Assembly: GCF_019039105.1 (NCBI RefSeq)
Contig: NZ_JAHPIV010000022.1
Coordinates: 1-52,974, forward strand
Direction of reading: 5' to 3'
DNA length: 52,974 nucleotides
Origin: Desertibacillus haloalkaliphilus
GTDB lineage: Bacteria; Bacillota; Bacilli; Bacillales; KJ1-10-99
Position numbers and translations under genes: made by a program. Below are positions 8,426-17,887 of the stretch, one piece after another. Under the pieces are notes generated by a model that worked only from the letters and a program-made list of their open reading frames with translations, ran no database searches and was not told the origin of the DNA. The first letter of the stretch is position 1. Each line of letters starts with the position of its first letter.

Positions 8426-8776
8426 TTAAAAATCAATTAGTCCTAAGCTAATTTGCAGAGCGTCATTCACCCGACTCATCATATCATCATCCAAATGAGT
8501 AATCTTATCCGTTAAACGTTGTTTATCAATTGTACGGATTTGCTCCAATAAAATGACTGAGTCGCGGTCAAATCCATACCGTTTCGCATTAATCTCAACA
8601 TGAGTCGGCAGCTTCGCCTTCTGGATCTGCGCTGTAATGGCTGCGACGATGACGGTCGGACTAAACCGATTCCCTATATCGTTTTGGATGATAAGAACTG
8701 GTCTTACTCCACCTTGCTCTGAACCAACAACAGGTGATAAGTCCGCAAAGTAAACATCGCCACGTTTTACAATCAA
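8426..8776 (-). CDS. ndoA: Type II toxin: MazF-family mRNA endoribonuclease NdoA (EndoA)
   Basis: A 116-residue PemK/MazF-fold protein opening [20 protein letters not shown], followed by [13 protein letters not shown], which are the signature segments of Bacillus EndoA. B. subtilis EndoA cleaves mRNA at U^ACAU. The gene follows its antitoxin ndoAI with 3 bp between the coding regions, so the two are co-transcribed. The order alr-ndoAI-ndoA-rsbR is typical of Bacillus. Length and motifs are intact, suggesting a functional toxin. Confidence 0.95.
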   Translation of the reverse strand: MIVKRGDVYFADLSPVVGSEQGGVRPVLIIQNDIGNRFSPTVIVAAITAQIQKAKLPTHVEINAKRYGFDRDSVILLEQIRTIDKQRLTDKITHLDDDMMSRVNDALQISLGLIDF

Positions 8777-8779
8777 AAC

Positions 8780-9058
8780 CTACACCCCACTAACTAAGCG
8801 ATCTAGGGTATGCTCTGCTTCCTCCTCAGCAAGAAAAGCTTCTGAAGCAATGTTTAAATTAATCTTCGCCATCTCCATATAACCCTGTTGCATCGTCTCA
8901 CGAATTTGACGTTTTTTCCGTTCTCGAAGATACATCTTAGTAGCTTGATAAATGAATTCGTTTCGATTTACATTTTCTTGCTCAATGATCCCATCCACCT
9001 CATTCAACAAATGTTGTGGTAAACTTATCATAATTCGTTTTGTGCTCTGTTCAGACAC
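8780..9058 (-). CDS. ndoAI: Antitoxin EndoAI (NdoAI), ribbon-helix-helix type
   Basis: A 92-residue antitoxin. The N-terminal ribbon-helix-helix is TKRIMISLPQHLLNEVDGII, and the C-terminal toxin-binding segment YMEMAKINLNIASEAFLAEE is nearly the same as in B. subtilis EndoAI. The frame runs 23 codons further upstream, but the GTG at 9058 (VSEQSTKRIMISLP) is chosen because it matches the family N-terminus. A G-rich stretch lies about 10 nt before it. EndoAI neutralises NdoA and may autoregulate the pair. Confidence 0.9.
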   Translation of the reverse strand: MSEQSTKRIMISLPQHLLNEVDGIIEQENVNRNEFIYQATKMYLRERKKRQIRETMQQGYMEMAKINLNIASEAFLAEEEAEHTLDRLVSGV

Positions 9059-9231
9059 AGGCAAACACCCCCACGTACACCTTAACGACCTTATTTTACG
9101 TTCCACAATTAATAATAGCATTCTCAATCATGATTTGCAAAGCTGTTCTGATGTTTCTCCTTATCTGATATTCGTCAAATTTCTTAGTTTCCCTTCTCAA
9201 GAAAACAATTTGCAATTGAATCGCTGCGATA

Positions 9232-10407
9232 TTAGAGCCGGATTCCATTTCTGATGGCAATGATTTTTTGTTCTTCAATAAATATCCTTGGCACACGACT
9301 TCCAATCATACATGGAATTTCATAGTTAATTGTTTCCAATCTCTTTGCGACTTGGTCCACTGTAATTCGTTCATCTTGTTGAGAACCAATTAATGTTGCA
9401 ACAGTTCCTACCTCGACCTCATATGGTAAACGTACCATACACTGGTCCATACATACTCTGCCAACAATCGGGGCACGCTTTCCATCAACCAGTACATAGC
9501 CTCCTTGACTTGAATGGTAACGAAACCACCCATCCGCATAGCCAATTGGTATCGTAGCGATCCATTGCTTTTCAGCAGCAACATAAGTGGCACCGTAGCT
9601 AATCGCATCCCCAGGGTGAATTTCCTTCACCTGAATAATACGACTGTGTAATGAAAAAGCCTCTTTCAAGTTAACTGGTATCTCTTCTTTGATTTCCTCT
9701 GAAGGAGACAGACCGTACATGGCAATTCCTAACCGCACCATATTAAAGACTTTGTCAGGGAACCGCAAGCCTGTGGCACTATTACCACAATGAATAAACT
9801 TAACAGAGACACCCCAATCTTCTAGCCATGCTAACACATCTAAGAAACGGCTATACTGCTTATTGAAGTAATCAAGGTCCGTATCATCGGCAGTAGCAAA
9901 ATGAGTAAACACTCCTTCGAGCTCGAACATTTCGCATGATTGGATTAACGTTATAACAGCTTTTCCATTTTCTTTATTTGTTATTCCAATTCTACCCATA
10001 CCTGTGTCAAACTTTACATGCAAGCGTAACGACTGGTCCGCTGTGTAATGCTGCTTAGCTTCTAGCAACCATTCTTCTTGATAAACCGTTACTGCTATTT
10101 GATGAGCCGCTGCGAGATTTACATCGTGCGGACGTACACGACCAAATACTAAAATTGGCGATACAATACCAGCTTGTCGAAGTTGAAGTGCTTCATCAAG
10201 GAATGATACAGCTAAATATCTTGCACCCGCTCGAATCGCCCTCTTGGCTACTTCTACCGCCCCATGACCGTAAGCATTCGCTTTCACCACAGCCATAATA
10301 TTCATTTCCTGTTTGAATATACCTTTTATTTGTTTGATATTCTCTTCGATGTGATCTAGGTTTACCTCAACCCATGTATCACGAAAAAACTGTTGCTGAA
10401 CTTCCAC
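9232..10407 (-). CDS. alr: Alanine racemase
   Basis: A 391-residue fold-type III PLP enzyme that interconverts L- and D-alanine for peptidoglycan. The PLP lysine is Lys42 in AVVKANAYGHG. The catalytic tyrosine is in AISYGATYV, and GRVCMDQCMVRLP is the conserved C-terminal domain motif. The genomic position, upstream of ndoAI-ndoA and downstream of a ydcC-type gene, is the Bacillus arrangement. The 170-bp gap before ndoAI probably holds a separate promoter for the toxin-antitoxin pair. I see no gene in the 10408-10646 spacer. Confidence 0.96.
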   Translation of the reverse strand: MEVQQQFFRDTWVEVNLDHIEENIKQIKGIFKQEMNIMAVVKANAYGHGAVEVAKRAIRAGARYLAVSFLDEALQLRQAGIVSPILVFGRVRPHDVNLAAAHQIAVTVYQEEWLLEAKQHYTADQSLRLHVKFDTGMGRIGITNKENGKAVITLIQSCEMFELEGVFTHFATADDTDLDYFNKQYSRFLDVLAWLEDWGVSVKFIHCGNSATGLRFPDKVFNMVRLGIAMYGLSPSEEIKEEIPVNLKEAFSLHSRIIQVKEIHPGDAISYGATYVAAEKQWIATIPIGYADGWFRYHSSQGGYVLVDGKRAPIVGRVCMDQCMVRLPYEVEVGTVATLIGSQQDERITVDQVAKRLETINYEIPCMIGSRVPRIFIEEQKIIAIRNGIRL

Positions 10408-10644
10408 CGCGCTCCCTCCTCGGAATTCGACCCCAAGGTTTTTCTACATAACCCTTAGCTTTATATTTGATTATTACGCTCACATTTGCTGTTGTCAATC
10501 GACCTTAGTCATTGTCTATTTTATAACGTATGAAGTCGATATTAGTCTTATTTTCGCATTTTTTTAGGAAACGTTCTCTATATGCACTCTAGGAGGGCGT
10601 TCATTGGTACGATTCACTTAAATTCCTTGTGGAAATTTACAAAA

Positions 10645-10687
10645 GCAAAGGGCTCAGTTCCCTTGTAGATCACCTGAGCCCTTTTGC
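10645..10687. terminator. Terminator downstream of the ydcC-like gene
   Basis: An AAAGGGCTCAG arm (10647-10657) pairs with CTGAGCCCTTTT (10674-10685). A T-rich end on both strands makes it bidirectional. It lies just after the stop codon at 10699 on the minus strand. Confidence 0.75.
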
Positions 10688-10698
10688 TTATGCTGAAA

Positions 10699-11712
10699 TT
10701 ATTTAACCTGTGTTCCGTAAACCGAACGAGCCACCGCCATCATTTCTTCCTCATCTAGATCTTCAGAAGCTAGGAAGAAATCTACACCATCATACGTCCA
10801 ACGAATAGAATCGTTTGACATCACACCAACGGTAAATCCTAGGTCAACAGGGTCCCCCTCAATGACATCCATTGGTGTAGTCGCAGGAACAACACGTGCT
10901 TTTTCTTGAATGAGTGTATACGATTTGTCACCTGTGTAGGACAAAATGTATCTTGAGCCATCTTCAGTTTCTACTTGTTCTGATTCTGTTAAGCTAGAAC
11001 CTTGAGGCTCATACATAGGAAAGTAAACCGTCATCGGCTCCTCTGAATCAGGTTCCGCCATTGTCGGCACTTCCATTTGCGCACCTGTCATGTTGCGGTC
11101 CATTCCAAAATCACCTTCATCGAAACTGCTGTTCATTTCAAAGCTAGTGAAATCAACTTGAACTAATACTTCAAAGTCAGCATCCATAATTTTAACAGAA
11201 GCTGGTGAGAGATCATTTTTATTTAGTGTAATTTCTTGACTGTTTAAATTTTTATTTTGATAGTTCGTGTTCGTTTGGAAAACATAGTGTTCTTCACTTG
11301 CATTAAACGTACGCTCTGCATCCACTAAAACATCTTCAATTAAAGATTCGTACAAGTAAACTTGGCTGTTATTGTTCGGCCAGTCACTTTGGAATCGGAA
11401 GCTTTTATTTAGGGCTGGTGTAAGCACAAATACCCCATCATCGTTTCGTAAAATAATCTGACTTTGATCCTTCTCTTCATTTTTTAGAGCTACTCTATAA
11501 TAGTTCTCTTTTTGGTGCCAAATCTCAACATCATATTGCTGTGGCTCATTACCTGTCTGCAGCACCATCGTTGCATTGGCTTTGTATCCAGTCATTCCAT
11601 CTAACTTTTTCTCAAGATCTTCAATGATATCCTCTTGCGTTTTCTCACCACACGCAGCTAGAACTAGCATGATAACTACACCCACGATCAACATCTTAAA
11701 CGTTTTTCTCAT
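10699..11712 (-). CDS. Outer-membrane-LolA-like lipoprotein (YdcC type)
   Basis: A 337-residue secreted lipoprotein. A hydrophobic signal peptide ends in the lipobox VLAAC, with lipidated Cys21. The remainder resembles the LolA/LolB-like beta-sheet fold (KATMVLQTGNEPQQYDVEIWHQ, then YRVALKNEEKDQSQIILRND). The counterpart in B. subtilis is YdcC, at the same position beside alr and acpS. YdcC is a sporulation-linked lipoprotein, and GerS of clostridia is a distant relative, so a role in the spore envelope is possible but inferred. It is the last gene of a run acpS-nnr-ydcC. Confidence 0.85.
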   Translation of the reverse strand: MRKTFKMLIVGVVIMLVLAACGEKTQEDIIEDLEKKLDGMTGYKANATMVLQTGNEPQQYDVEIWHQKENYYRVALKNEEKDQSQIILRNDDGVFVLTPALNKSFRFQSDWPNNNSQVYLYESLIEDVLVDAERTFNASEEHYVFQTNTNYQNKNLNSQEITLNKNDLSPASVKIMDADFEVLVQVDFTSFEMNSSFDEGDFGMDRNMTGAQMEVPTMAEPDSEEPMTVYFPMYEPQGSSLTESEQVETEDGSRYILSYTGDKSYTLIQEKARVVPATTPMDVIEGDPVDLGFTVGVMSNDSIRWTYDGVDFFLASEDLDEEEMMAVARSVYGTQVK

Positions 11713-11771
11713 CGTTTCACCCCTTTGTCTCGATTCAACGACAAAGGAGGGTGTCCATTACGACCTGTGGT

Positions 11772-13307
11772 TTATGATAGAAATGCACGCAATACCCTCG
11801 GTAATGTGTCAATCACGTCTGTCGCCAAGACATCCAGCACCGATGAGTCTTGCTCAACTAAAACGTCAGCTACTTTACCATGAAGAAACACAGCATTATT
11901 AATAGCAGTTTGAATGGATTGATGCTGGGCAATAAAGGCTAATATCATCCCTGTGAGGACATCACCTGAACCACCCTTTGCTAACGCAGGATTTCCCGTT
12001 GTATTAACAAATTGCTGCCCCTTTGGTGTCGTCACAATTGTGTATGGCCCTTTTAACACTAAATAAATACCGTATTCTTTTGCAAACTGCTCTGATAACG
12101 AGAAACGATTTCTCTCCACTTCTTGAACTGAACAACCAAGCAGGCGAGCCATCTCACCCGCATGTGGGGTTAAGATCGTCTCGGCCTTTCTTTCTTTTAA
12201 CTGTGGTAAAAGTTGTTGCAAATGAAACAAGCCATCTGCATCTATAATTAAAGGATCTGTATAGTTTTTTAATAATCCTGAAACAATAGTCTCTAGGTGA
12301 GTACAACGGCCTATTCCCGGTCCAATAGCGATTGCATCAAATTGATCAACTCGAAGATCATTTGCTGTTTCCAAACCATCGAGCCCTCCATCTCTTGACG
12401 CAAGAGGTTTAAATGTGGCTTCCACCACTTGCGATGCAACAATGTCATGAATGATATCAGGAACCGCTAACGTAACGAGTCCGGCACCACTACGGTGACA
12501 AGCCCTTCCAGCTAAAATAGCCGCACCTGTCATTCCTTGAGACCCAGCAATAATACTAACCTTTCCATGGTTTCCTTTATGAGAAGAAGCCTGCCGTTTC
12601 GGTAATGTTTGTCGTACGTCAGTCTCGCCCCAAATCGACCGGTTTGGAGCAACCTTCTCGATTGCTTTGTTTGGAATGCCAATGTCAACAACCTCTAACT
12701 CACCATAGTCATTTGCCTCAGGGTACATATAAGCACTAAGCTTGGGACATTGTAACGTAATCGTCCGTGTCGCATGAACGCAAGGGGTCGACTGACCACC
12801 TTCATTTGCTGCTAATCCACTAGGCAAATCAACAGAAATGACTTCAGCTTGACTATTATTCATCGTTTCTACAATTTCATTATACGGATGGCGAAGCGGT
12901 CCTTTTCCCCCGGTTCCTAGAAGTGTATCAATGATGACTGTATAATGAGGGAAAGTCGCTGCGAATGTACCTTTTTGGTCGCTATAAGGGTACAGAGAAA
13001 ACCCTGATCGCTTGTAAACGTCCATATGATATCGAGCTGCACCTTTCACTCGATCCTCCTCAGGAACTAACCACGTATCAACAACGTAGCCCTTTTCCTG
13101 CAAGGCTCTTGCGATTACAAATCCATCTCCTCCGTTGTTTCCAACTCCAATAACCACAGCAATTCGATCGGTTTTTTCAATCCAAGTCAGCAGTTTACGA
13201 ACAACGGCCTGGCCAGCATTCTCCATTAACAACTCTTCTGCTAAACCAATTTCTTCAATGGTAAAACGGTCAATTTGGTGCATTTCTTCACCAGTTACCA
13301 CACGCAT
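11772..13307 (-). CDS. nnr: Bifunctional NAD(P)H-hydrate epimerase / ADP-dependent (S)-NAD(P)H-hydrate dehydratase
   Basis: A 511-residue fusion. The N-terminal YjeF_N epimerase domain (about 1-215) contains VVIGVGNNGGDGFVIARAL. The C-terminal ribokinase-like dehydratase (about 225-505) contains HKGNHGKVSIIAGSQGMTGA, ILTPHAGEMARLLG and NPALAKGGSGDVLTGMI. It repairs hydrated NADH and NADPH back to the active cofactors. B. subtilis encodes the activities separately; the fused form next to acpS is common in other Bacillaceae. A ribosome-binding site, GGAGGG, precedes the ATG. Confidence 0.94.
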   Translation of the reverse strand: MRVVTGEEMHQIDRFTIEEIGLAEELLMENAGQAVVRKLLTWIEKTDRIAVVIGVGNNGGDGFVIARALQEKGYVVDTWLVPEEDRVKGAARYHMDVYKRSGFSLYPYSDQKGTFAATFPHYTVIIDTLLGTGGKGPLRHPYNEIVETMNNSQAEVISVDLPSGLAANEGGQSTPCVHATRTITLQCPKLSAYMYPEANDYGELEVVDIGIPNKAIEKVAPNRSIWGETDVRQTLPKRQASSHKGNHGKVSIIAGSQGMTGAAILAGRACHRSGAGLVTLAVPDIIHDIVASQVVEATFKPLASRDGGLDGLETANDLRVDQFDAIAIGPGIGRCTHLETIVSGLLKNYTDPLIIDADGLFHLQQLLPQLKERKAETILTPHAGEMARLLGCSVQEVERNRFSLSEQFAKEYGIYLVLKGPYTIVTTPKGQQFVNTTGNPALAKGGSGDVLTGMILAFIAQHQSIQTAINNAVFLHGKVADVLVEQDSSVLDVLATDVIDTLPRVLRAFLS

Positions 13308-13365
13308 AATAGGTCCCTCCTAACCGCACTAACACTATATGAGACAAACTCACACAATATGCAGA

Positions 13366-13725
13366 CTAGCTTGACAAGCGCTCAATGACTACTTGTGCAA
13401 TGGCATACTCCTTACTGTGAGATATTGATAGATGAATATAATCTTCGGTTGGATAAGAAACAACTGGTTTTCCAAAGTGATCATTACTAATTTCAATGTC
13501 CTGCCAACCGACTTGCTTACTAATCCCAGTCCCTACCGCCTTGACAAAAGCTTCCTTTGCCGCAAAACGCCCCGCCACAAATTCTATGCTTCTATGGTGA
13601 GGCAACCGTCGATAAGTCTCCTGTTCCCCTGGGGTTAAAATTCTCGAAACGAACCGTGGTTGTTGCTTTATTAACTTATCAATGCGTGCTAATTCTACGA
13701 TATCTATACCTATCCCTGTAATCAT
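13366..13725 (-). CDS. acpS: Holo-[acyl-carrier-protein] synthase
   Basis: A 119-residue AcpS. It shows the N-terminal MITGIGIDIVELARI (Mg-binding Asp8) and the RFAAKEAFVKAVGTG motif with the second metal ligand. It transfers 4'-phosphopantetheine from CoA to ACP. It is trimeric in Bacillus. It lies 58 bp upstream of nnr on the same strand and is divergent from the rhomboid gene, the usual Bacillus order. Confidence 0.96.
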   Translation of the reverse strand: MITGIGIDIVELARIDKLIKQQPRFVSRILTPGEQETYRRLPHHRSIEFVAGRFAAKEAFVKAVGTGISKQVGWQDIEISNDHFGKPVVSYPTEDYIHLSISHSKEYAIAQVVIERLSS

Positions 13726-13881
13726 CTGCTGTTCCTACCTCTTTAGTCATAATATTGTCCAACTCACATACATTTCAATAGTAACTTTTCAACACGTTAG
13801 CCTATTCATTATGCTAAAATGAGAGCATATCTCATTGGCTTATCGCTTATTATTAAGTATTCATATAAAAGGTGGTTTTCT

Positions 13882-14628
13882 ATGTTTATTCGTAATGAAA
13901 GTTTCTACACATTCAGGCGAAACTACCCTGTTATAACGATTCTAGTCGCTATTCATTTAATCCTGTTTGTTTGGATGAATTTTTTACCGTTCGGTTCATT
14001 GGTTCGCAACCTTGGCATCGGCTTTAATCCTCTCATCGCCCAAGGTGAGTATTGGCGCTTAGTCACTCCGATCTTTATGCATATTACGCTAAGCCATGTG
14101 TTGTTTAACTCATTTTCACTCGTGTTGTTTGGGCCAGCGCTAGAGCGGATGCTCGGAAAGTTCCGTTTTATTCTTATTTATATCACAACGGGTGTCATTG
14201 CTAATATTGCTACGTTCTATATCGGTGGTCTAAACTACCCACCTCACCTGGGGGCTTCTGGAGCAATTTTTGGACTATTTGGCATCTATGTCTACATGGT
14301 GTTAAATCGTCAAGACTTAATTGACCAAGCAAATTCTCAAGTTGTCATGACGATTTTAATCATCGGCCTGGTCATGACGTTTGTAAATACAAACATTAAT
14401 ATTTTTGCACACCTGTTCGGCTTGATTGCCGGAGCAGCCCTTGCACCAATTATTCTTCGTAAGGCTAGACCGTTTTATCAATACCGACATGTCTTTGATG
14501 ATAATGAAGTCAGTTTTGACCCAAATCGCTGGCGTAAACGTCGTGTCAATAAACAAGTCGTCCAAAAAATCATCTGGATTAGTTTTGCAGTGCTTGTGCT
14601 CGTCGGTCTACTTGTTCGATTTATGTAA
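13882..14628 (+). CDS. Rhomboid family intramembrane serine protease (YdcA type)
   Basis: A 248-residue polytopic membrane protein. The catalytic serine lies in GASGAIFG (Ser126) and the catalytic histidine in FAHLFGLIAG (His177). The conserved HxxxN of the second membrane helix is SHVLFNSF (His72, Asn76). It should cleave membrane-embedded substrates; the substrates are unknown. The frame opens 21 codons earlier, but the ATG at 13882 is preferred because AAGGTGG lies 7 nt upstream. It is divergent from acpS. Confidence 0.9.
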   Translation: MFIRNESFYTFRRNYPVITILVAIHLILFVWMNFLPFGSLVRNLGIGFNPLIAQGEYWRLVTPIFMHITLSHVLFNSFSLVLFGPALERMLGKFRFILIYITTGVIANIATFYIGGLNYPPHLGASGAIFGLFGIYVYMVLNRQDLIDQANSQVVMTILIIGLVMTFVNTNINIFAHLFGLIAGAALAPIILRKARPFYQYRHVFDDNEVSFDPNRWRKRRVNKQVVQKIIWISFAVLVLVGLLVRFM

Positions 14629-14685
14629 CCTAGACCGACCAATTGCAAGAATCATATAAGTAACCAGCAGAGGATAACATATGAA

Positions 14686-14728
14686 AAGAAGCGACCGTTG
14701 CACTTTCTGTGTGCTACGATCGCTTCTT
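14686..14728. terminator. Bidirectional terminator between the rhomboid and metal-binding lipoprotein genes
   Basis: AAGAAGCGACCGTTGCAC pairs, with a bulge, with GTGCTACGATCGCTTCTT. It is placed between two convergent genes. Confidence 0.7.
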
Positions 14729-14734
14729 ACTTTC

Positions 14735-15667
14735 TCATTGAGTTAGGCCGTCAACAAACGTATTGACATTATGCTCCATCATTTTAATATACGTTTCAGC
14801 GCCACTACCTTCAACACCAACAGCATCGGTATAAACTTCCCCGGCAATGTCTACCCCAGTATTATCTGAAACAGTCTCCATGTAGCTTCTACTTACTGTC
14901 GTCTCTACAAAAATAGCTGGTAATTGTCTGTCGCGTACAACGTCAACTACGCGTGACATTTGACTAGGAGTACCTTCCTCATGTGAATTCAACTCCCAGA
15001 TGCCTTCCGTTTCCATACCATATGCCTCACCAAAGTATTTAAATGCATCCTCACTAACGACTATAACACGCATATCTTCAGGAATTTGTTCTACCTGTTC
15101 AGCAATCCAACCATCAAGCTCTTCAAGTTCCTCAATGTAAGCTGCTGCATTTTCTCGGTAAACTTCTTCACCTTCAGGATCTCGTTCGACTAAGTCATTA
15201 ACAATGGTTTCTACCTTTGTAATGACGTTCGTTACATTCATCCATGAATGGGGGTCATCAACATCTCCACCTTCTAACTTAATAGGCGTGATACTTTCTG
15301 TAACTTCAACAGTTGGCACATCACCGACATTTTGCACTAACCCTTCGAGCCATTCCTCTAAATTAAAACCATTGATGTAAAAAACATCTGCATCACTTAC
15401 CTTTTGAAAATCACTAGGTATCGGCTCATATTCATGAGGCTCTTCTCCAATCGGTACAATGTAATCAACGGTACCACGATCACCGATGATTTCACTAACA
15501 ACATCATTCAAAATCGAAAAACTTGTTACGATATATAAACCCTCATTTTCGTCAGTAACAACTTCATCCTGCGGTTGGTTTTCTTCCCCGTTCCCACAAC
15601 CAACAAGGAACAAACTAAACATAACAATCGACACGACCATCAGAAAGAAACGATCACTCTTGAACAT
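14735..15667 (-). CDS. Metal ABC transporter substrate-binding lipoprotein (Mn/Zn, cluster A-I)
   Basis: A 310-residue lipoprotein with signal peptide and lipobox FLVGC (Cys24). Metal-ligand regions of the MntA/PsaA/ZnuA family are present: His in EEPHEYEP, His in DDPHSWMNV, Glu in WELNSHEEGTPSQM and Asp in YTDAVGVEG. A long His-rich loop, common in ZnuA, is absent, which leans towards manganese, but specificity is not proven. No permease or ATPase gene of the same system is nearby, so it must share components encoded elsewhere or act alone. The ribosome-binding site is GAGGAGGAAG. Confidence 0.85.
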   Translation of the reverse strand: MFKSDRFFLMVVSIVMFSLFLVGCGNGEENQPQDEVVTDENEGLYIVTSFSILNDVVSEIIGDRGTVDYIVPIGEEPHEYEPIPSDFQKVSDADVFYINGFNLEEWLEGLVQNVGDVPTVEVTESITPIKLEGGDVDDPHSWMNVTNVITKVETIVNDLVERDPEGEEVYRENAAAYIEELEELDGWIAEQVEQIPEDMRVIVVSEDAFKYFGEAYGMETEGIWELNSHEEGTPSQMSRVVDVVRDRQLPAIFVETTVSRSYMETVSDNTGVDIAGEVYTDAVGVEGSGAETYIKMMEHNVNTFVDGLTQ

Positions 15668-16081
15668 ACGTCTTCCTCCTCTATACTAATTTTTAGCCAA
15701 AAAAGTCTTTAACAAATATCAATGGCACTAACATTTGATTTTGATGACAACAATAGTTTTTGTACTAGCTAATAATCTTTCCCATGTGCAACTTTTATTT
15801 TTCCATAAAAGTCTCTAAATGTCTATACTATTTTATGACTTTTTAAAAATCGGGCTTGGTCCTTTAATTAAACGTTTGATTAACGCAAATAACGCCCTAA
15901 TCTTATCAACAACCTCGATCGCTCATTTCTCCCCTTAGCGAACTATCGAACTCTAATCTAAGATGGTTCAGGTACGCATACATCTCCTCTCTGACTATTC
16001 AGACTTGCTAGCTCAATCCATATCTTTTTCCACAAAAAAAAGACCAAAGCCAAGTTATGCTTTAATCTTTTTGTATCATAT
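15668..16081. other. 414-bp intergenic region without a recognised gene
   Basis: This region separates the metal-binding lipoprotein gene from the iron permease. It should hold the promoter of the lipoprotein gene on its left and holds the permease terminator on its right (16034-16072). A TTGGCTAA motif just upstream of the lipoprotein gene is only weakly like an MntR/DtxR half-site. I see no ORF with a convincing start or family resemblance. Confidence 0.5.
16034..16072 (-). terminator. Terminator of the iron ABC transporter permease gene
   Basis: Read on the minus strand, AAAGATTAAAGC pairs with GCTTTGGTCTTT across a short loop and is followed by a run of T. It begins about 10 bp after the permease stop codon. 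Confidence 0.75.
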
Positions 16082-17719
16082 TTATTTAGATGCCTTATCT
16101 AGAATTTTATAAAAGTAGAAAATACAAAGACTACTAACCGCAATAATAAACAGCGATGCTAATGCCGCTTCGTGTACCATTTCATCATTTGCATAGCGAT
16201 AAGCTTGTGTTGCAAGTGTTGAGAAGTTAAATGGTTGTAAAAATAGTGTCAACGGTAATTCCTTTAAGATATCAACAAACACGAGAATAAAGCCACCAAA
16301 AATCGCCCCTCTTAACATTGGAATATCGACTTTAAAGAACGTTTTGATTGTCGACATCCCTAAACCTCTTGATGCCTCTGTATAAGACGAACCGATTTTT
16401 TCAAATCCGGCTTCAATTGCATTAAAACCAACAGCCATGTAACGGATAATATAGGCAGACACTAACATCACAAGCGTCGTCCGTAGAACCATCGCCCCAT
16501 TTAAGTTTAAGAACTCAGCGACTGTTGCAGACAAACCATCGATACTCATAAAAATCGTAATCACTGCAATCGCAATCGCAGCACCCGGGATCGAGTAACC
16601 AAGAGCAATCACTCGCGAGAATATCTTCGGCAAAAATCCCCGATGCAAACGTGTATAGTTTCCAATGATTAAGGCGACAACAACAATAATAGCAGAGGCA
16701 ATCCCAGCTACGAAAACAGAATTATAAACTAAGGTAATGAATTCGCTACTAAAAACATTTTCGAAGGTCAAGAACGCCCAATAACTTAATTGCAAAACAG
16801 GAATGAAAAAAGCAATCAAAAAGATGAAGGAGCAGTAAGAGAATACTAGCCATTTATTTGTACCTTTCAACTGCTTAGGCTCTATCGGTCGTACATTTGC
16901 CGTTGAAGAGCTATAGCTCTTTCTGCCACGGATTAGTTTTTCAGCAACTAAAATCACAATAACTAGAAACATCAATATTCCTGCCAGCTTTAATGCAGAA
17001 TCAAGATCTTGCATCCCATACCATGTTCTAAAAATGGCGGTACTAAATGTTTGGATTCCAAAGTAATTGGCTACACCATAATCATTAAGTACTTCCATGA
17101 CAACAAGAACCACGCCACCGATAATCGCTGCTCTTGAAAGCGGAAGGACGACACGGAAGAATATTTGAAACGTATTGCCCCCTAGTAATCTTGCATTCTC
17201 AATAATAGAGGCAGATTGGTTCTCTAAAAACCCCTTTGTTATTACATAGACATAGGGATAAAGGAACAGCGTAAATATAAAAATAGCCCCTGGGATCGTC
17301 ATAATGTTAAAGTACTTTTGATCCACCATAATGTCGAAATCTCTTAGTGTTACTTGAATAACACCTGTATAGTTCAAAATCCCATGATACGTATAGGCTC
17401 CCATATACGCAGGGATCGCTAATGGCAAAATTAATGCCCATTTAAAGAAATTACGCAAAGGGAATTTATAACTTGTAATAAGCCAGGCAAGGCTTGTCCC
17501 AATAAACATGGTAGCAAGCGCCGTAAAGACGACAATAATTAACGTGTTGTACGTATAGTTAATTAATAAATAATCCTTAATATGCTGCCAGTTTTCATTA
17601 GGCTCAGTAAATAAATTTATACCGATTAGGAAATTTGGAATGATAATAATCGAAATAAATAGTAGACTTAGCACTGCCCATAGATTCATATGTTGTTTGG
17701 TTTGCTGTATCAGTTTCAC
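16082..17719 (-). CDS. Ferric iron ABC transporter permease (two-domain, FbpB/SfuB type)
   Basis: A 545-residue inner-membrane protein with about twelve hydrophobic segments in two homologous halves. Each half has the binding-protein-dependent transport signature: ENARLLGGNTFQIFFRVVLP in the first, TEASRGLGMSTIKTFFKVDI in the second. This two-in-one form is typical of ferric iron permeases. A GTG at 17719 is chosen as the start (AAGGA about 10 nt upstream); the frame is open to 17755. It is the distal gene of the iron uptake locus, separated from the binding-protein gene by a large stem-loop. Confidence 0.88.
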   Translation of the reverse strand: MKLIQQTKQHMNLWAVLSLLFISIIIIPNFLIGINLFTEPNENWQHIKDYLLINYTYNTLIIVVFTALATMFIGTSLAWLITSYKFPLRNFFKWALILPLAIPAYMGAYTYHGILNYTGVIQVTLRDFDIMVDQKYFNIMTIPGAIFIFTLFLYPYVYVITKGFLENQSASIIENARLLGGNTFQIFFRVVLPLSRAAIIGGVVLVVMEVLNDYGVANYFGIQTFSTAIFRTWYGMQDLDSALKLAGILMFLVIVILVAEKLIRGRKSYSSSTANVRPIEPKQLKGTNKWLVFSYCSFIFLIAFFIPVLQLSYWAFLTFENVFSSEFITLVYNSVFVAGIASAIIVVVALIIGNYTRLHRGFLPKIFSRVIALGYSIPGAAIAIAVITIFMSIDGLSATVAEFLNLNGAMVLRTTLVMLVSAYIIRYMAVGFNAIEAGFEKIGSSYTEASRGLGMSTIKTFFKVDIPMLRGAIFGGFILVFVDILKELPLTLFLQPFNFSTLATQAYRYANDEMVHEAALASLFIIAVSSLCIFYFYKILDKASK

Positions 17720-17837
17720 TGTTGACACATCCTTAAGACAAAAATACAACCGCAATCACAATCAACTATTAAAAATAATTAAAACTAGCATTAATTATAC
17801 AGAAATTCATAACTAATTGAAACTACAATAAATAACA

Positions 17838-17878
17838 GAGGCCGGGACTAAAGGTAAACCAACCTTTGTCCCAGCCTC
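17838..17878 (-). terminator. Strong stem-loop between binding-protein and permease genes of the iron transporter
   Basis: GAGGCCGGGACTAAAGGT (17838-17855) pairs with ACCTTTGTCCCAGCCTC (17862-17878) with one or two mismatches. There is no good U-tract on the minus strand, so it may act as a partial terminator or as a 3' stabiliser of the upstream mRNA. Either role would give more binding protein than permease. Confidence 0.6.
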
Positions 17879-17887
17879 TTGCGATTA

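Noticed and set aside
9096-9305. 69-aa ORF between alr and ndoAI on the minus strand
   Set aside because: It overlaps the alr 3' end in another frame, has no family resemblance and no ribosome-binding site. The spacer is better explained as the toxin-antitoxin promoter.
15840-15900. Possible small peptide frame (ALFALIKRLIKGPSPIF) on the minus strand
   Set aside because: There is no start codon with a ribosome-binding site in a suitable place, and no recognised homologue.
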